A stretch of 55,677 nt of DNA from SFTJ01 sp051871555 (GCA_051871555.1 JBJECZ010000196.1:1-55677); one strand, 5' to 3'; counted from the first letter of the stretch, positions 42,257-50,756 are shown. Notes: a model not told the origin generated them from the sequence alone. Translations and numbers: made by a program.

Positions 42257-43483
42257 TTATACGGCTCCTTGCTTTCCTGCAAACAAGATGGTGCCGGTGG
42301 TGTTTTCCTTAATCACCCAAATGAACGGGCGGTTGACCTGGAATTGCTTTTCTGGCATCGGAGCAATAATGTCGCCACCAATAATTGTCGACGTCTTCAC
42401 CACTGTGCCTTCTTCGTCAACGGTCACCTTCATATACTGGCTTGCACTGTCAACAACATCAGCGCCGCCGATTATGCCGGTGTAATTACCCGCCTTCAAA
42501 TGTTTAATACCCAATGTAGTTAATACGTCAAGCATATTAATATTGCCCTCATAGCCAAAGCGCGGCAGTTTTAATGCCACAAATGCATTGTCTTGGCAAG
42601 TCATGGCATCGAAGCCATCTTCACAAAGTTCAGCTAATGCTTCGTTGACCGAAGAACCCTCGTTCGGCAACACCACCAACATCGAAAATGCGCCATTGCC
42701 ATAGTCAAGCTGCACGGCTTCGCTGCATTTGCCAACATACAACGGGCATCTTAAACTTCTTGACATCATTTTTGCAACACCTGCGCCGTTTTCGCCATAG
42801 AATGGCTGCGACGAGGTGTTTTCCACGTTGAATTTATTCTTCCAAATGCCTTTGAAATATGTGGTGTTGTTCAATGAAAAATCTTTTACAGGCTGTTCAT
42901 CCATGTTTTTCAAGACTTCGGCAACAGCCGAAGAAATATTCTCACTCATGTTCTTTTTGTAATAACTTATCACATCGCCATAAGTGTCGAATGATTGCAC
43001 TATAGCGCCATAATAAGTGGTATTGACTTTTTCGAAATCGGGCGTGAACGGATAGCCTTTTGCAGCCCACAATCCATTCACTATTTCAATCTTTGTGGTC
43101 TTGTCGGTTGTAGCAATACCCTCATTGAGTTTTTTGTAATAGCCATTGATTTCATCGATATTCGTACCCGCATCGCTAAGTAAACCCACAATTTCGTTGT
43201 GAACATCGCCCTTAGCACCATTAGCCAACATGGCAAGCACCTGCGACATGCTGTATGGTGAAACCGCCACATTGGTGTTTGTGCTGTTGTTCACCACGTT
43301 CTTCAGCATTTTGAAACCGAAATTGTTTTGTTTGTTCATCGTCACACTCTCGCTTCGAGTGAGTGTGATTTCAACACGAGGCTGCAAGCTGTTGTCACCT
43401 TCGCCTTTACCTTCATCACTATCAGAGCATGCCGGCAACACCATCGCCAGCAGCATAATTGCAGCTATTTTTACGCTTTTCAT
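42257..43483 (-). CDS. Serpin family lipoprotein
   Basis: A 408-residue protein with a lipoprotein signal (MLLAMVLPACSDSDEG, Cys at about 19) and a full serpin domain: NFGFKMLKNVV, VSPYSMSQVLAMLANGAKG, NGLWAAKGYPF, NNTTYFKGIWKNKF, LPRFGYEGNINML and the C-terminal VNRPFIWVIKENTTGTILFAGK. The reactive loop hinge is DEEGTVVKTSTIIGGD; the P15-P14 Gly-Thr are present, but P12-P9 (VKTS) differ from the small residues of strong inhibitors. The loop then reads IIAPMP before the C-terminal strands. The gene starts 19 bp after a C10 cysteine protease gene, so it may control that protease or guard against host proteases. Confidence 0.93.
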   Translation of the reverse strand: MKSVKIAAIMLLAMVLPACSDSDEGKGEGDNSLQPRVEITLTRSESVTMNKQNNFGFKMLKNVVNNSTNTNVAVSPYSMSQVLAMLANGAKGDVHNEIVGLLSDAGTNIDEINGYYKKLNEGIATTDKTTKIEIVNGLWAAKGYPFTPDFEKVNTTYYGAIVQSFDTYGDVISYYKKNMSENISSAVAEVLKNMDEQPVKDFSLNNTTYFKGIWKNKFNVENTSSQPFYGENGAGVAKMMSRSLRCPLYVGKCSEAVQLDYGNGAFSMLVVLPNEGSSVNEALAELCEDGFDAMTCQDNAFVALKLPRFGYEGNINMLDVLTTLGIKHLKAGNYTGIIGGADVVDSASQYMKVTVDEEGTVVKTSTIIGGDIIAPMPEKQFQVNRPFIWVIKENTTGTILFAGKQGAV

Positions 43484-43502
43484 AAATAAAATTAAATATT
43501 AG

Positions 43503-44897
43503 TTATAAATTCTCCTCTTGTATATTGTAAAATATATGGTTAACACTATTATATATCACATCGCCACAAGCCCAATATGGTGCATAAACCACACTGTTAT
43601 ATTCTCTTACGATTGTTCCATCCTCAATAAACGCAAAATTTGTATATGACACATTATATAACCTGTTGTCATAATAGCCTGAATACCCCCAATTCATTCC
43701 AAAATAAACATTTTCCGATATATTAATCTCTTCTTCTTTAGTATCTGATCCTTTGTCATTCATGAACATACTTTGATCGTAATGGTCAAATTCCCATTCT
43801 GTTACATGGTGTTCAGAATCCCATACATATGAAATCCGTGCAATTACGCACTCTTTTGCATACCCATTAATTATAAATGCGTGAGCTCCACTAGAAGAAG
43901 ATGCACATACAATTATAGGTTTTTCGGCCTGCAAATTTGAATATATCGATTCAAAATCATAAGTAATGGAATGATTATACTTCAACTTATATGCCCTTAA
44001 TGAATCACCCATTTGTGTAGCCGTCACCGATGTAGCATTCAAGCCATAATCTACTCCCATATCTATGCCTAATTTTGCCAAAAACATCGCTGTATAATTA
44101 TGCCCACTTAATGAATTAATTGATTCAGCCATGTCACTCCATCCTGTTGCTGAAAATGTCATAAATTGCGGATATTCACTTCCGTCAGGATAGTAAGCAG
44201 ATGTGGGAACCTGACAATCACGTGGATTGTTCTTTCTAAAGTGATATATTACCTGTCCAACCGCAACTGGACCACAACCCACACAACACTTCTCTCCATT
44301 TTCTATTTTCGTAAAAGAGTTCCATGGATAAAGCTGCCCCCATTGAGTAGAGACAATTCTCGGAAATGCTTCTGTAGATTCGTCTATTATTGTATCTTGT
44401 GCAATCCACATCCCCTGTCCATATCCACGAGTTTTAACTTTATGTTTGAGAGATGGTAGATCAAAGAACTCCCACACACGGTTTATTGTATCATTACTAT
44501 TGTTGTCAGTTTTGATTTTTTTAATATAGCGCAACATACAATCAATCTGCATATCGTTTTTAGAAAAATCAATACATCCAGAATCAGCTTTCATAATAAC
44601 TGGAGAAAGTCTTTTATCGGCAGCAACTATTTCCCATCCTCGTTCGTATTCCACATAAAATGCTAACGTATCACTACCATCAATCATTGGCTTAAAAACA
44701 ATTATTGCAGATTTATTCCTTTTTGACAAGTATTTTAGAACTGTTTCTGCAGATAGATTATAGTTACTTCTCCCGCTATCGGAATTAATCAACACTTTTT
44801 GTTGATTATTTTCATCAAATACATTGTAAAAGTTACTAGTGTCGTCACAAGACACCAATAACCACAACGATAATAAGAATAAAAATTTTGATTTCAT
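43503..44897 (-). CDS. C10 family (streptopain-like) cysteine peptidase, lipoprotein
   Basis: A 464-residue secreted lipoprotein (LLSLWLLVSCDD, Cys at about 17) with an N-terminal prodomain of about 170 residues and a catalytic domain. The nucleophile is Cys208 in CCVGCGPVAVGQ and the base His339 in SGAHAFIINGY; NWGYSGYYD near 415 is the conserved Asn-Trp block. C10 enzymes include SpeB of Streptococcus and the Bfp proteases of Bacteroides fragilis; they are made as zymogens and often have paired inhibitors. The coding sequence is clearly richer in A+T than its neighbours, a sign of transfer. It is the first gene of a two-gene operon with the serpin. Confidence 0.92.
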   Translation of the reverse strand: MKSKFLFLLSLWLLVSCDDTSNFYNVFDENNQQKVLINSDSGRSNYNLSAETVLKYLSKRNKSAIIVFKPMIDGSDTLAFYVEYERGWEIVAADKRLSPVIMKADSGCIDFSKNDMQIDCMLRYIKKIKTDNNSNDTINRVWEFFDLPSLKHKVKTRGYGQGMWIAQDTIIDESTEAFPRIVSTQWGQLYPWNSFTKIENGEKCCVGCGPVAVGQVIYHFRKNNPRDCQVPTSAYYPDGSEYPQFMTFSATGWSDMAESINSLSGHNYTAMFLAKLGIDMGVDYGLNATSVTATQMGDSLRAYKLKYNHSITYDFESIYSNLQAEKPIIVCASSSSGAHAFIINGYAKECVIARISYVWDSEHHVTEWEFDHYDQSMFMNDKGSDTKEEEINISENVYFGMNWGYSGYYDNRLYNVSYTNFAFIEDGTIVREYNSVVYAPYWACGDVIYNSVNHIFYNIQEENL

Positions 44898-44925
44898 ATT
44901 TCGTGGAGTATTATGATAATTTTGC

Positions 44926-44954
44926 TAAATATAGCGGTCTTTTTTTATATTCAA
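44926..44954 (-). promoter_or_regulatory. Promoter of the C10 protease-serpin operon
   Basis: On the minus strand TTG (44954-44952), 18 bp, TATATTTA (44933-44926), one mismatch from the -7 consensus, 28 bp upstream of the C10 start. Confidence 0.5.
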
Positions 44955-45085
44955 AAATATTTTGCATATTTTAACATATCCTGGTCTGAATCATAGATTT
45001 TTTAATGTAATACTATTGCCATATATTTAGGGATATTTAGGGCGTATTCAGATTGCGTGAAAAAAGCATAAAAAGCGGGCGCAAG

Positions 45086-45116
45086 TTGCGAAATAGACAT
45101 TAAATTGCTAACTTCG
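45086..45116 (+). promoter_or_regulatory. Promoter of the small membrane protein gene
   Basis: TTG at 45086-45088, exactly 20 bp, TAACTTCG at 45109-45116 (one mismatch). Confidence 0.6.
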
Positions 45117-45184
45117 TGATTTGAAGCAGCGCCACGGGCTAATGGCTTGCCGCGCCGCCGCACATTATTAAAACGCTAACTATC

Positions 45185-45661
45185 ATGAAGATAATAACTA
45201 ACATATTGCTGGTGGCAGCACTCATTGTGTATGTGTTTCTGCCGCTGTTCAACATAGAATTTGCCGGAGGTATCACCGGATTCTCTTATTCATCGTACAC
45301 CATCAGCGAGTCGGACGACCTGCTCAAGCAACTATTTGCCCTGCTGCCCTTTGTGAGCTGTTTTGGCGCGATTGCGCTCAACTGCCTCAAGCACCGCTAT
45401 TGGGGCTTCGGCGTGGCAGTGCTGATTGCTTTGGGATTGACATTCTATGTAGCCGCCAAGCACTTTGTGCTAATTCAAATGCCCGATGTATATCGCTATG
45501 CCGGCATCGGCATCGGGTTTAACATCAGCTACGGATTGATGATTTGCGCACTGGCTTCGTCGATAATCTCACTGCTGCCGTTCAACTTCAACCTGCGCTT
45601 CGAGCTCGACAAGATGCACTTCCGCATTCCGCACAAAGGCAAGAATCTGAAGAAAGACTGA
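45185..45661 (+). CDS. Small membrane protein of unknown function
   Basis: A 158-residue protein with four hydrophobic segments at about 5-28, 47-66, 72-92 and 108-130, joined by short loops, and a basic C-terminal tail (KMHFRIPHKGKNLKKD) expected in the cytoplasm. It stands alone with its own promoter and is convergent with the helicase gene 19 bp away. I do not recognise a family. Confidence 0.72.
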   Translation: MKIITNILLVAALIVYVFLPLFNIEFAGGITGFSYSSYTISESDDLLKQLFALLPFVSCFGAIALNCLKHRYWGFGVAVLIALGLTFYVAAKHFVLIQMPDVYRYAGIGIGFNISYGLMICALASSIISLLPFNFNLRFELDKMHFRIPHKGKNLKKD

Positions 45662-45680
45662 ACAGGAACAGCAAACGTGC

Positions 45681-47126
45681 TTATGTGCTCTCAAGCGGAC
45701 AGTTAATCAGATAGACATGTCCGCGCGCACGCGAGATAGCTGTGTAGAGCCATCGAAAGAAATCGAGCTGAGCAAACGCCTCGTCGGCTATGTATCCCAT
45801 ATCGATAAACACATTTCGCCACTGACCGCCCTGCGCTTTGTGGCAAGTGACTGTGTAGGCATATTTTACCTGAAGGGCGTTGAAATAGGGATGCTTTTTC
45901 AGCGCACGATAGCGCGAACGCTTGTCGCCCTCCAATTCGCTCATCACGTCGGCAAACAGCTGCTCGCTCTGCGCACGCGACAGCGCCGGGGCATCGCTCA
46001 CCAGCGCATCGAGCACAATCTTCACCTCCAGCTCCAGATTGTTGTGGTCGGGGAACTCCACGGTGACGTTGGCAAAACGCAGCCCGTAGCGCGTCTCCAC
46101 CTCGCCGCGCACCCTCACCACGCGCATCACGTCGCCGTTGGCAATGAAATCGAGTTCGTCGTATTCCTCGCTCCAGAAATAATTGTTTTTCGACACCAGC
46201 AGCATGTCGCCGCTCACCAGCTCGTCCTCGCGATAGAGAATCTGGTTGCGTATGCCCATATTGAACATGGTTGCCCGCTTGTTGCTACGCGTCACCACTA
46301 TGGTTTCGTTCAGTCCGTCGGCGGCATAGCAGTCGGATATTTGCTCAAGCAGATACTCGCTCGAAATCGATTGGATGTCGTCGAACCCGGTGAAGTTGAG
46401 CACAGGCTTTTGCAAGCGGTTTTCAGCCATCATCTGTCGCAGCAGCGTGGCGTTGTGCAAGATGCCCGAATGAGCCGACTGGCGGCGAGTGTCGGCAAGG
46501 AACGTCTCGAACACCGTCAACCCATAGCTTTGCAGCACGGCGCGACTCAATGCCGGGCTGTCGGTCTGCCCCACCGGCGGCAGCTGTGCGCGGTCGCCAA
46601 TGAGCACCAAGCGGCATCCGGTGCCACTATATACATAGTGAATCAGGTCGTCGAGCAAGCGGCCCGAGCCAAACACGCTGTTGTCGCCCGGAGTGTTTGA
46701 AATCATCGACGCTTCGTCGACAATGAAGAACGTGTCGGTGTGGCGATTGTCGGCAATGCCAAAGCCCTCGGTGCCGTAAGCCTTCTGACGATAGATTTTA
46801 CGATGAATGGTGTAGGCTGTGTGATGCGAATACTCGGTGAACACCTTGGCGGCACGGCCCGTTGGAGCCAACAGCACGCACTTGATGTTGTGTTCGGTGA
46901 GAGTTTTCACTATGGCACCGGTCATCGACGTCTTACCCGTACCGGCATAACCTCCCAGCAAAAACACGGCATCGTCGGCACGATGGAACAAGAAATGTCC
47001 GAACTGGGCAATAAGCATCATCTGGTCGGCATTAGGCTCGTATGGGAGGTTGTTCATCACCTCCACACCAAAACGCCGTATGCCATCAGTATGCGCGTTT
47101 GCGTCGCCGCCATTGTTGGTTGTCAT
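45681..47126 (-). CDS. RecD-like ATP-dependent DNA helicase
   Basis: A 481-residue superfamily 1 helicase. The P-loop GYAGTGKTS is at about 59-67, motif Ia LLAPTGRAAKVF, Walker B FFIVDEASMI, motif III LVLIGDRAQLPPVG and the UvrD_C_2-like end YAYTVTCHKAQGGQWRNVF with LYTAISRA. It lacks the long N-terminal domain of RecD2 and has no RecB or RecC partner, matching the short stand-alone RecD-like helicases of Bacteroidales. The first 25 residues are poorly conserved in type, so MNNLPYEP (ATG at 47057) may be the true start. Likely role: repair or replication fork work, inferred from the family. Confidence 0.9.
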   Translation of the reverse strand: MTTNNGGDANAHTDGIRRFGVEVMNNLPYEPNADQMMLIAQFGHFLFHRADDAVFLLGGYAGTGKTSMTGAIVKTLTEHNIKCVLLAPTGRAAKVFTEYSHHTAYTIHRKIYRQKAYGTEGFGIADNRHTDTFFIVDEASMISNTPGDNSVFGSGRLLDDLIHYVYSGTGCRLVLIGDRAQLPPVGQTDSPALSRAVLQSYGLTVFETFLADTRRQSAHSGILHNATLLRQMMAENRLQKPVLNFTGFDDIQSISSEYLLEQISDCYAADGLNETIVVTRSNKRATMFNMGIRNQILYREDELVSGDMLLVSKNNYFWSEEYDELDFIANGDVMRVVRVRGEVETRYGLRFANVTVEFPDHNNLELEVKIVLDALVSDAPALSRAQSEQLFADVMSELEGDKRSRYRALKKHPYFNALQVKYAYTVTCHKAQGGQWRNVFIDMGYIADEAFAQLDFFRWLYTAISRARGHVYLINCPLEST

Positions 47127-47211
47127 TGCTTGCGGTGGATAAAAATTATTTATACAATTATTTCAAGACTCTAATTCCCACATGTGGGTGTTTGCCGGCA
47201 AAACTGGCTCA

Positions 47212-48180
47212 TCAAAAGCCCCAAGCCATATTGTCGACCCAAAGCACCATGCCCACAGTGCCGGTGTAAGCCACACCGCACCCCGACGAAGCCATCACGA
47301 GCACATGCGTGGGAGTGGCGTTGGCATCGTCCCAAGCCTCTTCAATCACTTTCACCATCTTGCCCTTGCTGTTGCGGGCATAATACACCACCTCGCCATT
47401 GAGCAGCGCCATATATGGCTTATAGTACGATGTGCCGGTGATGTCGCCGTAATGTATGGTCATCTTGTGACCATTCACCCAGCCACTGGTGCTCTTGCCA
47501 AAGCGCTCGCGAGCGGTGCCCACACGAGCAGCGTGGATGTTGCCTTTCGAGTCCTCCCAACGACGCTGCAGCAGCACATACACCTCGGCATAGTCCTGCC
47601 CGGAGAGCGTCTTTTTTTTGCCGAAACCGCTGCTATAAACCCTGGTTCCGCCTTCGGGGATGTGCACCTTATAGTCGAACGACAAGTATTTGGGTCGTCG
47701 GGTGAACGGCACGCCCATCTCCATTTTGCTGTAAGGGCTCTTGCTGCTGGTGATTGGCTCCATCACCTGACCCAAGAAAATGCTGCCGCTAACCAGCACA
47801 TCCATGTTTATCATGCCCATAGCCTTCACGTGCTCGAATATGGTGCTCATTTTCACGCACTTGTCGCTGCCACTGCGCACATCGGGCACAACAGCGTTGC
47901 TGCACTTGGTGATGCCCATCACCTTGCAATAGACATTCGACGTTGCCCACGGCGAACCGCCCAAGTTCACATAGGCTTTGGCGCCGTTGATGGTTTGCGT
48001 AGGACCTATTTCGTACACCTGCTTGGTGTTGCCGCCAAGCACGCTCGACTCCTTGATGTTGCGTGTAATCCACGAATTGAAATTGCCATACTTAATAAGC
48101 TCCTGAGCAGCAGCATTATTGCCAACAAGCAGCGCCATCAGCAAACCCGCCAAGGCAATGAATTTATTTCTACGAATCAT
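47212..48180 (-). CDS. Secreted PCMD-like domain protein
   Basis: A 322-residue exported protein with a signal peptide (ALAGLLMALLVGNNAAAQ). The mature part opens with ELIKYGNFNSWITRNIKESSVLGG and ends THVLVMASSGCGVAYTGTVGMVL before WVDNMAWGF, which resembles the PCMD (putative carbohydrate metabolism) domain of Bacteroidetes, a beta-sandwich thought to bind glycans. About 200 residues of mid-region are beta-rich with many aromatic residues. It has no lipobox and no sus partners, so its ligand is unknown. A TAATTTTG element lies at 48221-48214. Confidence 0.65.
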   Translation of the reverse strand: MIRRNKFIALAGLLMALLVGNNAAAQELIKYGNFNSWITRNIKESSVLGGNTKQVYEIGPTQTINGAKAYVNLGGSPWATSNVYCKVMGITKCSNAVVPDVRSGSDKCVKMSTIFEHVKAMGMINMDVLVSGSIFLGQVMEPITSSKSPYSKMEMGVPFTRRPKYLSFDYKVHIPEGGTRVYSSGFGKKKTLSGQDYAEVYVLLQRRWEDSKGNIHAARVGTARERFGKSTSGWVNGHKMTIHYGDITGTSYYKPYMALLNGEVVYYARNSKGKMVKVIEEAWDDANATPTHVLVMASSGCGVAYTGTVGMVLWVDNMAWGF

Positions 48181-48295
48181 AGCTTTCTGTTGATTAATTT
48201 TTTATTCAGAATGCAAAATTATTGAAAATATCGCACATACATATTAATAGCCAGCACAAAAAAGTGGTCAAAATCACCCTATTGATAGGCTATTC

Positions 48296-48500
48296 GGCAA
48301 TATGGGGTCTACAGAAGCTGTAACAGCTCCGCGGTTAATGGCACTGTCAGCCAAGCGATTATAACAGCATACAATCCGTCGCACAACCGCGCGAGCGGTT
48401 GCAACTCGTGTAACCTCATGTTGACGGCAAGCGAAGCCTGCTACATGGGGGAAACCGATGTAACCCAGAAACATCAACCGCCAAGCGGTTGCAGATTCAG
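48296..48500 (-). repeat. Dispersed palindromic intergenic element, copy 4 (degenerate)
   Basis: Contains TGTAACAGCTCCGCGGTTAA, CACAACCGCGCGAGCGGTTG and CATCAACCGCCAAGCGGTTG plus a drifted middle block with CTACATGGGG, then GTGACTCGCGTCGTG at about 48509-48523. The order is scrambled relative to other copies. It lies between divergent genes, unlike the other four. The remainder of 48181-48678 is AT-rich; a 45-codon frame at 48610-48747 crosses the promoter and is doubtful. Confidence 0.65.
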
Positions 48501-48678
48501 CAGCAAAGGTGACTCGCGTCGTGTACTTATCTATCGTGGCGGATTGTTTGAAATCCTTGAATAACAAAAAAAATGTACGTAATTATCATTTTAACCATCT
48601 ATTATTCTCATGAAAAATTTCAAGATTATTCACAACAAAAAAATATGTGCCATCGACCAAAATAATACAACCTATAAG

Positions 48679-48709
48679 TTGTATTTGTTGAATTTTGGTT
48701 TTATCTTTG
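48679..48709 (+). promoter_or_regulatory. Upstream promoter of the toxin-antitoxin pair
   Basis: TTG at 48679-48681, exactly 20 bp, TATCTTTG at 48702-48709. It starts a leader of about 95 nt that contains an imperfect hairpin (48741-48774: GCATAACGCTCAAG facing CTTGGCGATTCTGC). Confidence 0.65.
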
Positions 48710-48761
48710 CAGAAGAAACTGCGAAAGTAGGCTGCGCCTCGGCATAACGCTCAAGTTTTGC

Positions 48762-48795
48762 TTGGCGATTCTGCACTCGGCATGCACTATCTTTG
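48762..48795 (+). promoter_or_regulatory. Second promoter of the toxin-antitoxin pair
   Basis: TATCTTTG at 48788-48795 with TTG at 48762-48764 (23 bp, slightly long). It lies 18 bp before the first gene, so initiation here gives a very short leader. Confidence 0.45.
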
Positions 48796-48813
48796 CACCA
48801 CAATAATTAAGAT

Positions 48814-49362
48814 ATGACTTTCGACGATATAACTGGCGACGGTCGCCTTTGGGCGGTGAGGTATGACGGAACAAGCGATAACGAATTGTTTCGATTGTTT
48901 GACCAATGGAATGATGTAGCATGGTTGCGAGATTTTTTCAAAGAAAACATTAACGACCTTAGCGCTTATTTCAAAATAACCGATTTAAACCAAGCAATTA
49001 GCGACACAATAGAAGATAGTGAGATACTTGAAGGCGTTATCCTTGATATTTCTCCAGACGCTAACCTTGATTTAATCTTTCGGCCATTAAGCAACAATCG
49101 AACCATTGCCGAGATGTTAGAAAAAATGAAAGCCCGAGGGGAAAGAACAAATCGTCATGATTCTTGGTTAAGAATATACGCAATCCGACTTGCCGATGGC
49201 AAGTATATTATCACAGGAGGTGCAATAAAACTTACTGCAACGATGCAAGAACGGCCACATACACAGTTGGAACTCGACAAAATAGAAAAAGTGCGTCGTT
49301 TCTTACTTGACGAGGGCATTGTTGATGACGATGGTTTTATTGATTATATTAGCGAACTTTAA
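48814..49362 (+). CDS. Probable toxin of a type II toxin-antitoxin pair
   Basis: A 182-residue cytoplasmic protein directly followed by a small XRE-type regulator (11 bp gap), the layout of a toxin-first (HigBA-like) module. The N-terminal half (WAVRYDGTSDNELFRLFDQWNDVAWLRDFF in family form) and the block SWLRIYAIRLADGKYIITGG followed by AIKLT recur in Bacteroidetes proteins paired with HTH antitoxins. It is longer than RelE/HigB toxins and I see no known catalytic set, so the mode of action is unknown. Two promoters precede it. The pairing, not the sequence, is the main support for the toxin role. Confidence 0.6.
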   Translation: MTFDDITGDGRLWAVRYDGTSDNELFRLFDQWNDVAWLRDFFKENINDLSAYFKITDLNQAISDTIEDSEILEGVILDISPDANLDLIFRPLSNNRTIAEMLEKMKARGERTNRHDSWLRIYAIRLADGKYIITGGAIKLTATMQERPHTQLELDKIEKVRRFLLDEGIVDDDGFIDYISEL

Positions 49363-49373
49363 TACATACGGTT

Positions 49374-49679
49374 ATGGATACAACGTTAAACAGACTTCGA
49401 CAACATCAATCGGCTTCTCACTCAAGATGGCGTGAAGAGGCTGAAAAAAGAAGAGCAAACAAAGAGTGGCTTCGCTATTCTCAAAATATTGCAATGCTTA
49501 TGCTTGATAAAATGGAAGCTGAAGGCATTACTCAAAAGCAGCTTGCAGAGCGGATGGATTGCAGTCAGCAGTATGTGTCTAAAATCCTAAAAGGTCGTGA
49601 AAACCTCTCGCTTGAAACCGTGGCAAAAATAGAACTTGCCTTAGGAATTACAGTTATGCAATGTGAATTAGCCGAATAA
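49374..49679 (+). CDS. XRE family helix-turn-helix protein, probable antitoxin
   Basis: A 101-residue protein whose C-terminal half is a complete XRE domain (ITQKQLAERMDCSQQYVSKI followed by LKGRENLSLETVAKIE, residues about 53-92). The N-terminal half is helical and charged (SRWREEAEKRRANKEWLRYS), suited to binding a partner. As the second gene of the pair it would neutralise the upstream protein and repress the shared promoter by analogy with HigA. DNA sites are not identified; the leader hairpin at 48741-48774 is one candidate. Confidence 0.8.
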   Translation: MDTTLNRLRQHQSASHSRWREEAEKRRANKEWLRYSQNIAMLMLDKMEAEGITQKQLAERMDCSQQYVSKILKGRENLSLETVAKIELALGITVMQCELAE

Positions 49680-49925
49680 TCTGTTGTCCCCCCAAAAAGC
49701 ACTTACCCACACAGCTAATAATATATAGCAGAAATCGCAGGCAAATCCTATAATTCAACATCCCGGTTCGGCAAGTTGGCGCGTTTTCTGCGAGAGTACA
49801 TAGCGATTGGCAATTTGTAGCAACACAATCGTCGTAGGTATTGGCTATTACATCACGGCTGATGCATTTTAGTGGCATTGGGTACGTTTTTATTGGCGAA
49901 TAGCAGCTATATCCGATTATTTTGC

Positions 49926-49933
49926 TAACTTTG
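49926..49933 (+). promoter_or_regulatory. -7 promoter element of the steroid reductase-like operon
   Basis: TAACTTTG 34 bp upstream of the first start codon. No TTG at 19-21 bp; a TTGG at 49894-49896 is too far. The interval 49680-49925 contains no supported gene. Confidence 0.55.
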
Positions 49934-49967
49934 TGATTAGCATCAACACTTAAAACCCGACCATAAG

Positions 49968-50756
49968 ATGGATATAACTACAATAATTCCCTCAACGCAT
50001 AATTTCAACACACTGCTTGCAGCAATGTCAATCATAGCTGTGGTGGTGTTTGTGGCACTCTACTTTGTCAATGCCGGATATGGCATGATGTACACAAAAA
50101 AATGGGGCTTGAGCGTGAACAACCGCTTGGGCTGGATGCTTATGGAGCTGCCCACAGTGATAGTGATGGGCGTGCTGTGGTGGACATCGTCGCGTACATT
50201 CGACGTGGTTCCGTTCATCTTTTTCTTCCTGTTTCAGTTCCACTACGTGCAGCGAACGTTCGTGTTCCCTTTTCTGATGCGCGGGCGCAACCGTATGCCG
50301 CTGATAATCATTCTGTTTGGATGGATTTTCAACGTGGCTAACGCCTTCATTCAAGGCGCATGGATTTTCCACATCTCGCCTGCCGGCACCTACACCATCG
50401 ACTGGCTCTACACGCCACAATTCATCGTGGGAGTGGTGATTTTCTTTGTAGGGCTGGTGATAAATCTCAACAGCGACTACATCATTCGCCACCTGCGCAA
50501 GCCGGGCGACACTCGCCACTACATTCCGCACGGCGGTATGTACCGATATGTGTCGTCAGCCAACTATTTCGGCGAATGGCTCGAATGGATTGGCTTCGCC
50601 GTGTTCACCTGGTCGGCTGCCGGCGCCGTGTTTGCCCTTTGGACATTTGCCAACCTGGCTCCGCGTACAGCCAAGATACACCGCCGCTACGAGCAGGAGT
50701 TCGGCGACGACTTCCGCCGCCTGAAGCTCAAGCGAATGATTCCGTTCATCTATTAA
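49968..50756 (+). CDS. Steroid 5-alpha-reductase family protein (3-oxo-5-alpha-steroid 4-dehydrogenase)
   Basis: A 262-residue membrane enzyme with about seven hydrophobic segments, close in size and layout to human SRD5A1/2. Glu60 in MLMELP and Tyr93 in FHYVQRTFVF match the catalytic Glu57 and Tyr91 of SRD5A2; the neighbouring Gln56 is Met here. The C-terminal NADPH-binding signature is complete: GGMYRYVSSANYFGEWLEWIGFA (in family form) and NLAPRTAKIHRRYEQEFGDD, ending MIPFIY. Family enzymes reduce the 4,5 double bond of 3-oxo-delta-4 steroids to the 5-alpha (allo) form with NADPH. First of four genes that include an ene-reductase and two SDRs. Steroid or bile acid as substrate is inferred from family and context. 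Confidence 0.88.
   Translation: MDITTIIPSTHNFNTLLAAMSIIAVVVFVALYFVNAGYGMMYTKKWGLSVNNRLGWMLMELPTVIVMGVLWWTSSRTFDVVPFIFFFLFQFHYVQRTFVFPFLMRGRNRMPLIIILFGWIFNVANAFIQGAWIFHISPAGTYTIDWLYTPQFIVGVVIFFVGLVINLNSDYIIRHLRKPGDTRHYIPHGGMYRYVSSANYFGEWLEWIGFAVFTWSAAGAVFALWTFANLAPRTAKIHRRYEQEFGDDFRRLKLKRMIPFIY

Noticed and set aside
48610..48747. 45-codon frame before the toxin-antitoxin pair
   Set aside because: It crosses the TTG/TATCTTTG promoter and ends in the leader hairpin, so it is more likely chance in AT-rich regulatory DNA.
49654..49878. 74-codon minus-strand frame between the antitoxin and the steroid operon
   Set aside because: Overlaps the antitoxin end, has no promoter, no domain and odd composition; possibly a repeat remnant but not a supported gene.
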